Both the position numbers and the translations under genes were made by a program. A stretch of DNA of 64,000 nt, taken from Thunnus maccoyii. Taxonomy: Eukaryota > Chordata > Actinopteri > Scombriformes > Scombridae. The DNA lies in assembly GCF_910596095.1 (NCBI RefSeq), contig NC_056536.1, positions 17,965,291 to 18,029,290 of the forward strand. The letters run 5' to 3'. How positions within the stretch are numbered: position 1 is the stretch's first letter; the number at the start of each line of letters is the position of its first letter. Below the pieces are notes generated by a model, which worked only from the letters and a program-made list of their open reading frames with translations, was not told the origin of the DNA and did not search any database. Shown in pieces: positions 22,001 through 34,989 of this stretch.

Positions 22001-25000
22001 ATGTGGCAATCTGCAGAATTTAAATTGAGATGGGTGACAGAGTCCTCTATGTGAATGGAGACTATCAGAGGTATAAAGATACAGTAATTTAAGCCTTCGG
22101 TAATTCAGCCTTTTGTGGTAATGTATGTCTGAAAAAGCTAAGAGAGGATCATTGGATTATCTCATGAGCGATGCTGTACAGCATAATCTGCACATTAACA
22201 GATATGACATGAATATTACAAGATATTAACTTGTTATACCCTTTAGTAGACGTCGACTTCTCAGTTTGGAACTCGCACAGTGAGTTTGTGGCTGTGGATG
22301 GGAGCTCTTTATTAGAAGACGTATGATGTGTGACTTCCAAGAGGCGCATAATCTCAAATTTATCTGACGACTGCTTGCGCGTTTCAAACTTAAAGACCAG
22401 CAACTGTTCATAGAAGCCTGCGTGGACAGCGTGGAAGTGGACCTTGATTTTATAGGTCTCTCCTAAGAACAACATGAGAGTGGAGATGGTAAAGAGATTA
22501 GGCACATATGGATGGATTAATATGGAATAAAACTCAGCCTTTATGTCATTTATTAAAAAATAATACATTTATTTAACACCACATGAACTCACAATAACAG
22601 TAATATTTTCTCTCTCACATGTTGGATTAAAGCCACCTATTGTGTTGTAACAGTATCTGTGCAGAGTCTAACCCTGACACATGAACAACTTTATTCAAAT
22701 GTATTGAACATGACAAATATTTTAATTATACAAAATGGCAAAAAGTACTTTATTATGACGAGTCAGTGAACCCTACTGTTTCTATTATGGCTACAGCTCA
22801 AAGTTTTTGTCTCTCTTTCTATAATAGTTATTACTTTTTTTACATTATTGTTTTATTATGTACCTTCAGCCTTTATTTTAGTCTTACAAAAATCCTCAAG
22901 TCAAAGTAAACAGTACACAGTCACTACCTATGCTGTTTATGTTCTTTTTCCTTGTGAATCAACAATTAAAAGTGGTGTGTATTGTACTCTTAAAAGGAAT
23001 AGTTCAACATTTTGGTAAATATGCTTATTCACTTCCAGGCAGAGAGTTAGATTTGAAGATCAATACTGCTCTCATATCTGTCTGCTAACTATAAAGCTAC
23101 AGCCAGCAGCCGGTTATGCAGCTTAGCTTACTATAATGAATGTAAACAAGGGGAAGCAGCTAGCTTGGCTCTGTTCAACAGTTACAAAATCTGTCTACCA
23201 GCAACAAAAGATCACTATATGCTGTTTGAGACCAGTTACTTCCTGAAGTCTCTGCTGGTTTCCTGGCAACTGCTCAGATTAATTTATACAGCATATTTAT
23301 ATTTTTCATATTTAAGAGTGGTATAATTCTTCTAATCTAACTCTCTGTAAACTGTAAAGTTTAGTTGTCTCAACAAGGAAGGACATGAGCTTGTAGCAAT
23401 TTCCGGTAAACATGACAGAATGCCATGCTCGTCTCCAACATTGATGCGTGTGTTGACCATATGTTTAGAAAAATACATCCAACACATGTACTTTAATTTG
23501 CTCATTTGTCACTGGTGTCGATATCCAACAAGAACTGACAACGGTACAGACCCTCTTGCAGGTGTGGTTTATGATTGTGTGTGTCTTCTTCATACCTGGT
23601 CTAAGAGTGTGTCGCTTGATAGTCTTGACTCTTTTTCCATGAGAATCTCTGACAGTGAAAATGTTCCTTACGAAGTCAGAAGCCCGAAAACTCAAATAAA
23701 CAGTTTTGACACCAGAGTTCTTCACAGTCAATGGCACAACTATCTGTTGGACAGGAAACATGTCATATTATTATCTCATACAAGCTCACACAATAAATGG
23801 GGATATTGATGTAAGCTCTTGTCTTTGCATTGATGAGACCTAAATGTTGAGCGACAAAATTTTTATTAATGTAAACTATCTGCTTCTACTCAGACTTAAT
23901 GCACATGTTTAAGATAAAGGTGTTACTAAATTTATACTGATTTGCTAGTACAGATAGCACATCTTACCGTGTTTTCATATAGAGTGAGGCAGATCTTTTC
24001 CTCTGTTGAAGCAGGCTCTGAAGTTACGGTGACATTGTATTTATTGGGGATTAGCTGAGCCCTGTGTTGTTGGACAACATGGAATACATCAAGGCTTGTT
24101 TGAATTAAATCATACATAAAGTGGACTGCCACACACATACAGTAATTCTGCACACAGTCACAGAGATTTAATTACACTGAGTGAAGGGTGTTGGGCCATT
24201 ACCCTTCCTGCCTTTGGTGCTAAACCAAAGTCAGCTAAAGAAATGTATGCTGCAGAGGTAGAATCAGTGTAAACGCCAGCAAGTAATGAAGACAAGTGGA
24301 TGCACAATGAAGTTTGAGAGAGCAACCATTATGAAAGGAAACACTGTGACACTAGTCTTAACCACTGCAGAGGAACTTTGGTCTGGCTGGTAAGGTTTGA
24401 GGGCTTGGCAGTACAGTCATAGTTGATAAAAACCAAGGCTGAGAGAAATTACTTACTTGCAGTTTCCACAGGATACTGTTCATCTGCATAAAGATGTTAC
24501 TGAGAATTTCCTACATCATGTGGGAAATTACTAATCTTGCTTTATAAAAATAATAACTTAGAAGGGGAAGTTATAAAGAAGAAATGGGACAAAGGAGCAG
24601 GGTACTTACCATTGATTTGTATTTGTTGTGCTTACTGGGTTGAAGTTTACATCATATTACTCATCTTTTGAACAGAAATGTTTCATGTGATTTTTGGGAC
24701 TCATGTGATTCATGGGACATGGGACTTTTCCTTCATCAGGGTTTAACATTTCACTCTAACCAATCTGTGATGTTCTGCCTATGAGGACTTCAAATTAATA
24801 AAGATTGTGTGACTGCATAATAAATGAGTGTAATAAGCCATAGAATGTTTTGAAAGTCATGAAACCTGAATAATACGGTACCTTGTAATGTGAGTGATTC
24901 TAACTTTTAATCTGTCTGAGTTTTAGGTTCTAACTGAAGGCTTTCTTACCTGTATTTCTGGAACAACTTAGCCTTTTTCAGACGTGCTTGAATCTTTTTG

Positions 25001-25146
25001 CGGGCCTGCTGAGCCATCTGTGCTTCAACATCAAATGCATTTTGTGGCTCATTCAGGTGACCCGATGTACCTGGTTCCGTATTTTGGACAGACTTTGCTG
25101 CAGGCAACATCTGCAGCTGCTGCCGCTGCTTCTGGTGTTGGCTCAT
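16453..25146 (-). CDS. mov10: MOV10-type RNA helicase
   Basis: Twenty exons on the minus strand: 25146-24950, 24061-23968, 23743-23596, 22462-22240, 21947-21861, 21458-21296, 21196-21042, 20409-20242, 20081-19975, 19887-19688, 19298-19195, 19005-18908, 18813-18721, 18572-18467, 18308-18191, 18102-17911, 17650-17582, 16973-16848, 16719-16631, 16532-16453. Phases agree and give about 872 residues. Superfamily-1 (Upf1-like) motifs are in order: GPPGTGKT split over the exons at 19975/19887, [13 protein letters not shown] (Walker B), [35 protein letters not shown] and [13 protein letters not shown]10 unwinds RNA 5' to 3' in cytoplasmic granules, works with UPF1 and Argonaute and restricts retroelements. 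The start at 25146 is the first ATG in its exon; counterparts of the two first exons seen at 12.3-12.7 kb were not found, so upstream exons may be missed. The C-terminal exon below 16453 is also uncertain. Confidence 0.93.
19009..19082. repeat. (GA)n microsatellite abutting a mov10 exon
   Basis: On the minus strand this is a (CT) tract of about 37 units leading straight into the CCAG acceptor of the exon at 19005-18908, which encodes the DEAG motif. Confidence 0.95.
22995..23225. mobile_element. Abundant teleost short repeat (aaaggaatagttcaacatttt type)
   Basis: It begins ggaatagttcaacattttgg, continues gagagttagat, actctcat-like ctgctctcatatctgt, ctacagccagcagccggtta and ends near caaaatctgtctaccagc. 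I recall this family as very common in percomorph genomes. It lies in a mov10 intron (between the exons at 23596 and 22462). Confidence 0.7.
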
Positions 25147-25838
25147 TTGCTCTTGATGGAACTGGTGAAGAACCAGACAGGATCATGAATCCATTGTCTT
25201 TCAATTTCACTCTCTGAATTTGCTGGAAAGTTTTTCATATCCCATAGACAGAGATTAAAGTAAAAGTACATTATCTACAGTACTGTGGAAGTACAATGGT
25301 TGTAGTCTATAATTATAGGAAAATCCCCCAGTTCTATTTGCTCATCATTCATGTGATTCCTAACACTGTGGCTTTTGATAGACTTGTTTGATGTGACATC
25401 AACCCTCCATCAAAGCTAAATCTCACCTGAATCCCAAAAATGTTATGGCCTGAGCTTACAAATTAAGTACTACAAGCAAATCCACTCCAGCATAGATATA
25501 TCTGACCCTGTTGTCAGTACACTTGTTCCCTGGACAGTTAGATAACATGATTTATAGTATAAATAGTATAATAGTATTGAGTAAGTAAAGCATTAACCTT
25601 AGCTGTACTTAAATTAATCTAATTTTATTTTATAACATTAATTTAATTTAAAATCTAATGACAGAAGAGTTATGCAGTTTTTGCACATTGTGATATAAGT
25701 TATATAACTATAAATATAGGGCTAAAAATATCTTTAATAATAAAATTATGAATATCCTAATTTCAGTTAGATAATTGTTGCTACATGTATCCGCTAGGTG
25801 GCAGTGAAAGAAAAAAAAAAGACCCAGAGGGAAATTTA

Positions 25839-26085
25839 TGGAGCACAAAAAATGACGTAAGCATAAATAAATAAATAATAGATACATTTTGGAAATGAAA
25901 AAGGATATAATTGAATTAATGTCTTGGATTTATTTGCTACCTTTCCACAAATAATCTTTTATTAAGGCTATTTCTGTATTTCTACATGTATTTATTTACT
26001 TATGTATTTCTACATTTATTTATTTATGCACTTATTTATTTATTTATTTATGCTAATGTCATTTTTTGTGCGCCATAGTAATTTG
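25839..26085. mobile_element. Short TIR element (MITE)
   Basis: The left end ggagcacaaaaaatgacgta followed by agcataaataaataaataa is mirrored at the right by the reverse complement of ggcgcacaaaaaatgacatt followed by agcataaataaataaataa. The interior is AT-rich and non-coding. A target duplication could not be fixed with certainty. Confidence 0.7.
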
Positions 26086-26600
26086 TCTTGGACACACGAT
26101 GCTGCTGCTGAGTGTCAACAGAAACCACAGGCAGCTAGGTTAGCTTAAATGGAGCTGCAATTGAACCTGGAGGCAGAAATGAGGCAGCAAAGAGTGAAAC
26201 TAATTTAAGTAATGTAGCTGTACACCTTAAGCGCAAAAACAACATAAGATAACAGAGTGTCTTGGTAAGTATAAGTTACCTGCTTGGTGTAGCCTGTGAT
26301 TTCATTTCAACAGTATAAATGTAGCATTTAATTAATATTTGCAGTTAAATAAGTAGCATGCTAACTTTGCTAACTAACAGTAACATCGATCTTAAACAGT
26401 ACACAATTTAGAAAATATAGTAGCTAACTTACTTTTACAGACGGACAGCAGGCAACAGTAACCTGTTTGAAACTAGCTCGACAAAGTGAATTTAAGTAAA
26501 GTTTTGATTTAAAGATAAACAGATGCTCAGTTTAAGTGTATCCTAGCAACCACAGCTTTACCTGTCTGTATGGAGACATGTAAAGATGAGTAAACATGAA

Positions 26601-27462
26601 GTGGTGGAAAGAAACTAAGTACATTTACTCAAGTACTGTACTTTAGCACAATTTTGAGGTACTTGTACTTTACTTGAGTATTTCCATTTGATGCTACTTT
26701 ATACTTCCACTCTGCTACATTTCAGAGGGAAATATTTTACTTTCTACTCCACTCTGTTTATTTGACAGCTTTAGTTACTTTTTAGATGAAGATTTAACAC
26801 AATGATTAATATAACAAGCTTTTAAATACAACACAGTGTTAAAGATGAAACCAGTGGTTTCCAACCTTTTTGGCTTTTGACGTCTTACAAAAAGCAGTGT
26901 GTAGTTGTGGTCACATTTCAGATGTCTATGAGTTGGTAACAGCTCCACCAAATAGTGGTTTTCCCTCAAAACTTTTCACATGGTCTCATTTCAATAAATG
27001 TTCAAATGATCCAATATTTCACCAAAAATGAAAGATTAGAGGGAAAGTCCCCTTTGTTTAATCTTCTTTCCTCTCCCATGACCACTCATGAGATGTATCA
27101 GGTGACCCTTTGGAGGGGCCCAACCCCTAGGTTGGAAACCACTGGACTAAACCAGCTAACTGTACATAAAGTATATCAAACTAGCTCCACCTCCAGTAGC
27201 TACAACAGTAACATGTTGCTTACATGCTGATGCCTCAGTTTTAATAATCTAATGACGTCATATATAATAATATATCAGTCAGAGGGACGAAATTAGTACT
27301 TTTACTTTAATACTTCAATACTACATCAAGCTGCTAAAACTTATGTACTTTTACTTAAGTAGGATTTTTCATGCAGGACTTTTACTTGTAATGGAGTATT
27401 TTGACATTGTTGTATGGGTACTTTTACTTAAGCAAAGGATCTGAATACTTCTTCCACCACTG
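26601..27462. mobile_element. TIR element of the ccagtggtggaag type, containing a second element
   Basis: The left end reads gtggtggaaagaaactaagt and acatttactcaagtactgta. The right end is the reverse complement of cagtggtggaagaagtattc followed by agatcc and acttaagtaaaagtac. The termini are imperfect inverted repeats of a very common teleost non-autonomous element. The insertion at 26852-27144 sits inside it. Confidence 0.7.
26852..27144. mobile_element. Nested 293-bp hAT-type MITE
   Basis: The ends CAGTGGTTTCCAACC and GGTTGGAAACCACTG are perfect 15-bp inverted repeats. Flanks gatgaaac (26844-26851) and gactaaac (27145-27152) are consistent with an 8-bp duplication carrying two changes. The CAGTGGTT ends and 8-bp duplication are usual for hAT elements. 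Confidence 0.8.
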
Positions 27463-27469
27463 TGTGAAG

Positions 27470-28370
27470 TGATGAGCTTAAGCTACTGCACAGTAAATCA
27501 TTGATCCATCAATGTCAAATTTATTGCTCTCTCATTGCCACTGCTGAAAATAATATTTTCTGAGCAGCAGGTCTTTTGCTACCATGAAGAAAATTGTCAG
27601 CTAAGCATAAATCGTCCTATTAAATCATACAAGAAATGTATAAAATCTGTCTATTTTCTTTGAGCTAGTAATTTTAGATAAAGGCCTCCTCACTTTTTTG
27701 GCTTTGTCCAACAAAGTGGGTAGAGGAAATTGGGCACAGCAGGTGCCACAGAAATGAGGAGAGGGAATAGAAGGGTTTTTTTTTTTTTTACATTTCTTCT
27801 CCCTTGAGAGAAGGTGTGAAACTAGACTAAATCTCATTTGAATTCTGCTCATGTTGGCACCAAACAGAAAGAACTACGAGTCACTATGAATAACTCAGAA
27901 ACTGCTGGCTTGTAGGTTTCGATGCTCATGTTTCAGTTTGGCCACTAGGGGTCAATACAGACCAATATTCTCTCAGTCTCTTTAAGAAGACACTGTTTGC
28001 TGACCTGACTGCCCAGCAGTCATATTTCTGATTAACTTGCTCTACAATCTTTTGCATCCTGGACATTTTGGTAGCCTGTATCTCTTTTGTTATTTATTGG
28101 TGAGGTACTTTGTTTGCAACCCTGAGAGGTGCAATATGAACTAAATTAAATTTGATTTGATTCAATTTGGTCTCTTTAGACTAAAGTAGCATGAGCACAG
28201 TAGCACCCATAAGCACTGTGTCTGCAATGCTTAGGGACCTTAGAATGACTATAATATAATTTTTATGGTGCCACTCTAATATTTCTGTAAGTACTAGAGT
28301 CCCCCTACACTCAAAAATATGTTTTGTTTATTGTTACTTAAGTTGGGCTTCGTCGTTCAGCATGATGTAC
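27470..28370. other. Intergenic, no gene seen
   Basis: AT-rich unique-looking sequence upstream of mov10. Short ORFs lack any recognisable motif or splice context. Confidence 0.5.
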
Positions 28371-28376
28371 GTGCAG

Positions 28377-28765
28377 AGTTTGACACTAAAAGGCCGTTTT
28401 CATGTGTATGTGCTGAAGGAGGAAAGTTTCTCTGTTCTCACCTTAAATCTCAGTTTAACGCATGCATGTATGAGCATGATCTATGACTCGTCTGGAAGCC
28501 AATTCTGGCTTTACATGAGTTTGATGTGGACATTTGAAGCCTCCAGTGCACGTTCACTGAAAATGGACTTTTCAATCAAGTAGGAGACATCTTTGTGTCC
28601 GGCAGTTAATTTTTAAAATGAACAATATTTGCATATTCATAGATTTTGTATTTTTCAATGAAGAAGAAGGAGGAGATGAATGATGAAGTAATTGAATTAT
28701 GGGGGGAGAAAACATATCACACACAAATTATAATTCCAAGTAATTAATTCTGAGTATTTTTAGAT
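28377..28765. repeat. Dispersed repeat, copy 1
   Basis: It shares ordered blocks with 55080-55430: gtttcatgtg-like start, tgttc..ctcaccttaaatct, atgagca..at, agcca, cctccagtgcac, aatggacttttc and later a gtggagaaa..-like end. Its 73-codon ORF comes from the repeat and has no protein signature. Confidence 0.6.
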
Positions 28766-28769
28766 GTCT

Positions 28770-29790
28770 TAGAAGATGTCTGGAGGGGATCTTTGCATTT
28801 TTTGTGGTGTGATATATTATTATTTATCAAGTTTTGCCTTTTTTATAAAGAGATTCACCATGTGCTAATATGTACTTGTTGCACAGAGCTTTATCATGGA
28901 CATGACAGAAAGAAGAAACAGAATTCATGTAACAAATCGGGTTCGATGTGTTCAATGTTGTGACAACAAATAGTAAACAGAGGGGGGATCTAATAAGAGA
29001 AGGATTGTTCTTAGTATGTTACTGTGATTAGTATTACTTTACATAAGTTTAGCTCATATTTCAAGATTTCTTTATTATATTTATAGTCATTGTGCAAAGT
29101 ACAGTACATTTGTGATTAGGTGCATAAAAAATGTAATGCAAAAAGAGCAACAATCAAACACTAAATAAGGTAAAATAGTTCTTCAGGATTCTTAAGTTCC
29201 AAGCCATAGAGGGTTTGGTAACTTTTTAAGGTAATTGTGAGTTTCAGGGTTTAGAGGGGTTAATATGTGTGTGTATATCTGAGGGCAGGAGGTGTCTACT
29301 GATGACTCAGAAGAAAGTTTGTAAGTGGCCAAATGAGGATTAGAAGGATAAGGGGTCGGGTTTGTTTGACACAAAATCTTTAGAACAACCAGAGGTGTTT
29401 GTTTATCCTGATCAATGTTAGTGCTGTGCATGTGTCTGTTTGTGTTTGTGTTTCTGTCAGCCGCCTATCTGTCTGCTTATCCGTGTTTGTGTTTGCAGCT
29501 GAATTTTGTCAGACCGAATCATGACTCAGCCAGCCAGATTCTTCTTACTGTAAGATCTGTCATCTCTCTCAGCCCTGCTGCTCCGACGGTGACTCAGTGA
29601 TAGTCCTGCTGTCCCGGCGGCCATGACCCTAAATGAGCCAGAATCACATCCACACAGAAAGAGCTTGTATGTTTCTGTATATGTATGTGTGAGAGAGAGA
29701 GAGTGAGGGTGCCCCTGATAGCAGCGTGCATGTGTAACTGTTTATCGAACGACATGTCGCTGCTGCATCGTGTGTGAGTGTATGTGTGTG
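28770..29790. other. Intergenic, no gene seen
   Basis: AT-rich with a short GA run near 29693. Nothing coding was recognised. Confidence 0.5.
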
Positions 29791-29799
29791 TCAATGACC

Positions 29800-30050
29800 C
29801 AGGGAGACAGCAGGGCCAAGAAATGACTTAAACGGCCGCAGCTGCCTTTCCATGGCAACAGGGTGTTTTAATGGAGGGACATTATGGGCTAGAGAGCAGG
29901 GTAATGACCGCTCTGGCCCGTCGGAATGCCTTGATCTTATCACCATGGCGAGAGGGGATGCTCCCACTTTCTGATGGTCTAATAGCCCCTGCTCTAATAG
30001 ACAGGCAGCCTGGGCCATTGAGGTCACCCGGAAACACAGGACCACCCCTC
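29800..30050. promoter_or_regulatory. Candidate conserved non-coding element with X-box-like motif
   Basis: This block is unusually GC-balanced and free of repeats compared with its surroundings. It contains ctttccatggcaac (29846-29859), whose reverse complement GTTGCCATGGAAAG is close to an RFX X-box, and taatagcccctgctctaatag nearby. The long minus-strand ORF across it has no protein signature. Its regulatory status is inference only. Confidence 0.3.
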
Positions 30051-30587
30051 CCACCCCCCCAACACACACACCCCCACACACCCAAACCCCCACAACCACT
30101 GCTCTGCCACAGAGGCTCACCGTAACCGTATTCAGTTTTCTGATGATGTACGCTGCCTTTCTGACCAATAGGCTGCATGTTGCAAGTATATTTCTGATAG
30201 AAATGTAATCAGATGGCACCTCTACCAGGAGAGCGGAGGAGAGGAGAGAGGGAAACAAGAGAAAAGATGAGGAGAGAGCAGACGAGAGATAAGGGCTTGT
30301 TGAAAACCTGTTTGCAGAAGAATGGCCTGTCACTGTTTTGGCACCCTCGCAGACTCTCGTACTCGCTTACCCTCCCGAATCTCACACAGCACAGCGGAGT
30401 GTATACATGGACAAATCCTATAAGACCATTTCAATACCACAACAGTCTTCTTCTAATCTGTTTGTTTGAAATTTGTGATTAATCTGCAATTTTCTGCAGA
30501 CCTAACGCAGGCCTTATCCACACCTATTTGTCCATGTTAAGGGGTTGAGTTATTTCTCAACACGATTGGTGGGATGCCAGTGGAGGA

Positions 30588-30589
<2 letters not shown>

Positions 30590-30646
<57 letters not shown>
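30590..30646. repeat. (TG)n microsatellite
   Basis: About 57 bp of TG. A CA tract follows 116 bp further on (30762-30818), so the pair could form an inverted hairpin. Confidence 0.95.
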
Positions 30647-30650
<4 letters not shown>

Positions 30651-30755
30651 TTGCTCTTTATCTCACTCAATGAGTGAATGGAGGTTGGCTGTAAGGCTAT
30701 CTGTCCCTCTCAGACACCCAATCTGTCTCTGTCACTGTGCTTGCAGCCCCGACCT

Positions 30756-30761
<6 letters not shown>

Positions 30762-30818
<57 letters not shown>
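30762..30818. repeat. (CA)n microsatellite
   Basis: About 57 bp of CA in inverted relation to the TG tract at 30590-30646. Confidence 0.95.
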
Positions 30819-30821
<3 letters not shown>

Positions 30822-31205
30822 TTGGTTAAGATGAACTGGCCTCCTGAGTGACATTACCCTTGCTAGATGCACCACATCACTGTTGGTGTGGTTTCAGCTA
30901 TACCAACAATGACAGAATGTACTGACTAAATTTAGTTATGTTTTAGTTGGACTTTGTTGAAATCAAACTAAGAATTCTGATCTAAGTTCCATTTATTACA
31001 ATCGCTCTCTCTCTCTTTCATGACAGGCAGACGTTGGTCAGCATGAGAGCTGTGCCTGTGCTGAAGTGTCCCATTGAGTTTGCTGAAGTGGACTTATCTC
31101 TCTACCATCCCTTCTTGTGTCTCACTCTCTACTGGATCCAGACAAGGCTTGAACGCCACACTCATCCTGCCCTCTTCTCACAAGAGAGGCCTCTGTCTTC
31201 TGGAC

Positions 31206-31362
31206 TCAGTCAGACGCCCTCAACCACACATCCTCCTTAGAGTTGGCAAAGTGCCGCGTGAAGCTCGAGGTAATGATCTTGTGTGTGAGGACTAGACAGT
31301 TGACGGCGATGTTGAGGATGTTGACAGAAATGTTGATGCCACTGCTGAAGATGCGGCTAATT
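31206..31362 (-). other. Unexplained exon-like ORF
   Basis: The minus strand encodes INISVNILNIAVNCLVLTHK followed by IITSSFTRHFANSKEDVW, preceded by a possible acceptor (agaattag at about 31363). The composition is protein-like: a hydrophobic helix, then a charged segment. The protein family was not identified. It may be a remnant exon of a lost neighbour gene, a retrocopy fragment or chance. Confidence 0.3.
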
Positions 31363-31449
31363 CTTAGTTGACAGTAAAGACACACAACCACAAAGTGAAG
31401 CATAATTCCTGAACTCTTGCTGTTATAACACCCAATTTTCACACACTGT

Positions 31450-34400
31450 ACACATTTAAGATCGACAGCATAGTCTGAATTGGGGGGGGGGTACGTCTGT
31501 AGTTGCTAGGGGGTACGTGGAATATTGTGGAGTAACTCAGGCAATTTTAAAAATAGAAATAATAGAAAAAAATACTTGCATACCTATATTTGTGTTTAGG
31601 AGAGAAATAAACACACAGTTAGGATTATAAATTGTATGTGATGGTGATCTTTAGTATGTTTTTTCACAATAACCAGTACAGTTTTTAGGAGGGAAAATAA
31701 TAACAAGACCTTACACTCAAAACCAAAATTGTCAACCTCATTTTTTGCACAGCCTAAATATTAACAATTCCAGGATAACTACTGTCTGTATGTTTTATAT
31801 GAAAGATTATTGTATCAGTGTCCACTTTTACATTACTAGTACATAATAGTGTCAAATAACATCCGCTGATTGCCTGGCAACCCCTTGGTGACAACAAGAC
31901 TCTGCAAGAGAGAAAATAAGTTTATTTCCCGAAATGTCTTAATATTCTCCTGATCATGAGCTGGAGGCCAGAAGAATGATGAGAAGAGGATACGTAAAGT
32001 AAGAATTAATGATCTATTCCAGAGAATTTTGATGCACATATGCATTTGGCCACCGCACACAAACAATGTTGACAGTGAAGATGTGCAAACCTAAATAATA
32101 AATTCTAGAGCCATCCGATGCAGCACACAAACTGCGTCAGACCACATTCGGTGACTCTCTGTGCTGTTTCTGTGTGAGGACAAACTGAAAAAGTTGCAGT
32201 ATTTCAAACATCTATTTGTGTGTTTGTCCCATGGGCAAAAGACCTCACGCAGAGTTGCTAGCAGTTATATTTTTTGTGTTGTTTTCATCCTCATGTAAAA
32301 TGTAAAATATACTGTATAATCCTTTTATATTGGTTGTACTAATTCATTCACAGAACAATCAGTAAACTGCCTTTTAAAGGGGAAAGAGTTACATTACCAA
32401 CATTTATCATTTGTAAAGTGACTTTATGACTGGTTTGCAATACAAATGATCTGACAATCAGACAATCAGTTGAATATCAGTGGTAGCGGTGGAGGCTGTG
32501 ACAGTGTGTGGATGGTCCTGTTGATGATAGATTATATGTGAGCGTGTGTGTTTTTGTGTGTGATGTACTCATATTCATGTAAACTTATGAATTGTTTCTG
32601 TAGCTTTTCCTGCGTGTGTTTATCTGCATGTAGTCATGTTAGGCGTGGTGAATCATTTGTGAAATGGAATCATTTATTTGCTCATCAGGAATAGGGAGCT
32701 TTTTCAAGCACGCACAACTTTCCCTCTCTAATGCTAAACTATAGGGTGAGAGAGTACACTGCAGCAGCTGGATATTCACGTGTATGGTGGCCATATTATC
32801 AGATTCCCCCCAACTGATCCAAGACACAAACCCGCGTCAACCATCACCATCCCTTACACCATGTAACTTCATCAGATTACATGTTCCTCGTGCTGTTGTT
32901 GTTGTATGCGGCTTGGCTCTCTGTGTGGTAAACAGCTGTTGGTGTGTGCTTTAGTGTCTGATAAACACATTAGACTGTTGTTTATTCTCCCCCAAACTAT
33001 CCCAGTTCAAACACTTGATAGAGATGGAGCTCCAAGCCAATAATGGAGATGTGAGCATTGTTACAGCACTGTGACCAGTGAGAGCAAAATCATGCTGCCC
33101 ACTCATACTTAATACACACACTCTTGTACATGTTTCTGACAATTATCGTTGCAGAAAACCATTTTTCCGAGTCTCCTATATGCAGTGATTTTCAACATTT
33201 TTTCACCCTTCCCTTCATCTTTCTATGCCTTTGCATCAAGGGATTTATGATGTTTTAAACAGCATTTAAAGCTTTAGTTTTAGTGTTTTACTGTATATGT
33301 GTGTATAGTGGAGCTTGTCAGTCAGTAACTCTACATACGCTTTTCCCTGCACAAGGAATTTTGTGGGACGGTGCAACATGTAAGACCATCACTATTTATC
33401 TCTATGTAAATGGGGGGAATAAGTGTTTGCACTCTCAGTGTACATGCATGTGTACTCCCCTGCATATATACAGTATGTGCCTGTGTTCCATGTGTGATCT
33501 ATAATGTACACCCAGTGCAGCGAAGGTGGTGCTGCTGCCTGCCCACAAAGTCTCTGCACGAGAGCAGCAGTGTCTGAGGTGGATCAAAACACTGTCAACA
33601 GTTGGCTTTAGTCACTGGAGGAAGATATGGACACAGTATGCTGTGAAACAAAAACAAGGTGTGGTTGTGTCCTGGCCTTTTTCGCAATCTGGCTGTCAAT
33701 GGGTATGATTAAAATACCACAATTCCTTTAGGCATTGAGACATCAGCGCGATGCTAGTGTTTCCCCTTCCCTCCTGAGCTTTTGCTAGACAGGAGGTACT
33801 GTGTAACATATGATTACATTAAATTTTTTTGAGGACATTAGAGTGTATTTTTAGTATTGCGTTGCCCGTTCTATTCTTTTACCTTTTTTCACGACCTGTT
33901 ACACTGAATTTAGAGGAATTAAGTAGAATTTCATATATATATGTATGTATATATATTGTAAAAAAGATAGTTTGTTTTAACTTGTTTTTCTCTGATTTGA
34001 AGTTGCCTATTGAAATTAAAACTCTCTCATCTATTGATGTGATATAGAATAATTCTAGATATATGAGATCAGGCTCCAGATTTGGTTCCCGCAGCTTCAG
34101 TGTTTAAGCTGGGTTAAGCCTGTGTGAAAGCTCTATTATACTTGATTGAATTATCTCCTTACAGAGAGTGGGAGTCCGAAGCATAAACAAGTCATTCTGA
34201 ACAGAGGAGAGGGACAGATGAGTTTCCTTCTGTTGTTTTTGTTTCACCAGCACTTTATTGTAAAACTGAAATGATATTGTTCCCGTGGCAGGTCTGTGTA
34301 AATGTTTTGTGCACAGTATTCTTCCATTTCATGCCGTGCGCCTGCTCTGTTTACCATTGTTTACTGAGAGACTGAGGCTACTGTACTGTGTCCTTGCCCT

Positions 34401-34980
34401 CCATCAGCTGTCTCAGTGCTGGTAGAAGGTGAAGAAGCCTTGTCAGGGGAAGTGTGGAGGCTTTTTACTGCTGAACTGGGCTGCAGGCATCAGCAGACTG
34501 ATTGTGAAACAGACACATATGAAGATTTCTATGAAAATGTTTATAATTCTTTGTATGGTGTAATATATTCAGGTGTATTATAAGTGCTAAAGAGAATACT
34601 GTATATATTCCAGGAAGATGAGCAGGGAAATTGACATTGGAGAAAGCTGCACTTTAAAACACAAACAAAACAGTCTTCCACATTCCTCACGGAGAGTGTT
34701 TGTTTGTGTGGTGTAAGTTTGGGATTCATCATACGAGTAAATTTGTGTGTATCTTTTCTGGTTTGTGTTTTTAAATGTGAAGAGTCTAGTCGACTGGGAG
34801 AGGGACACAGCCTCCAGTGATGTGATAAACACATCTACTCCACTCTAAGCAACAATAAACACACAGTTGTGAACATGTTTGAGTACAGGTAGACACTCCA
34901 GTAGATGCTTTCACATTTCACCCATTTGCCACTTAAGAGGCTCCAGCTTTATGTAATTGTTTGTTCAGTGTTTAGACCCT
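31450..34980. other. Intergenic, no gene seen
   Basis: Mostly AT-rich sequence with short G, TA and TG runs. No ORF here shows a domain or a consistent splice context. Confidence 0.5.
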
Positions 34981-34989
34981 TTAACATTT

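Noticed and set aside
28362..28583. 73-codon plus-strand ORF
   Set aside because: Lies within a repeat also present at 55.1 kb.
29791..30333. 180-codon minus-strand ORF
   Set aside because: No domain, low-complexity serine/leucine and glycine/valine runs, no splice context; chance ORF over a GC-rich block.
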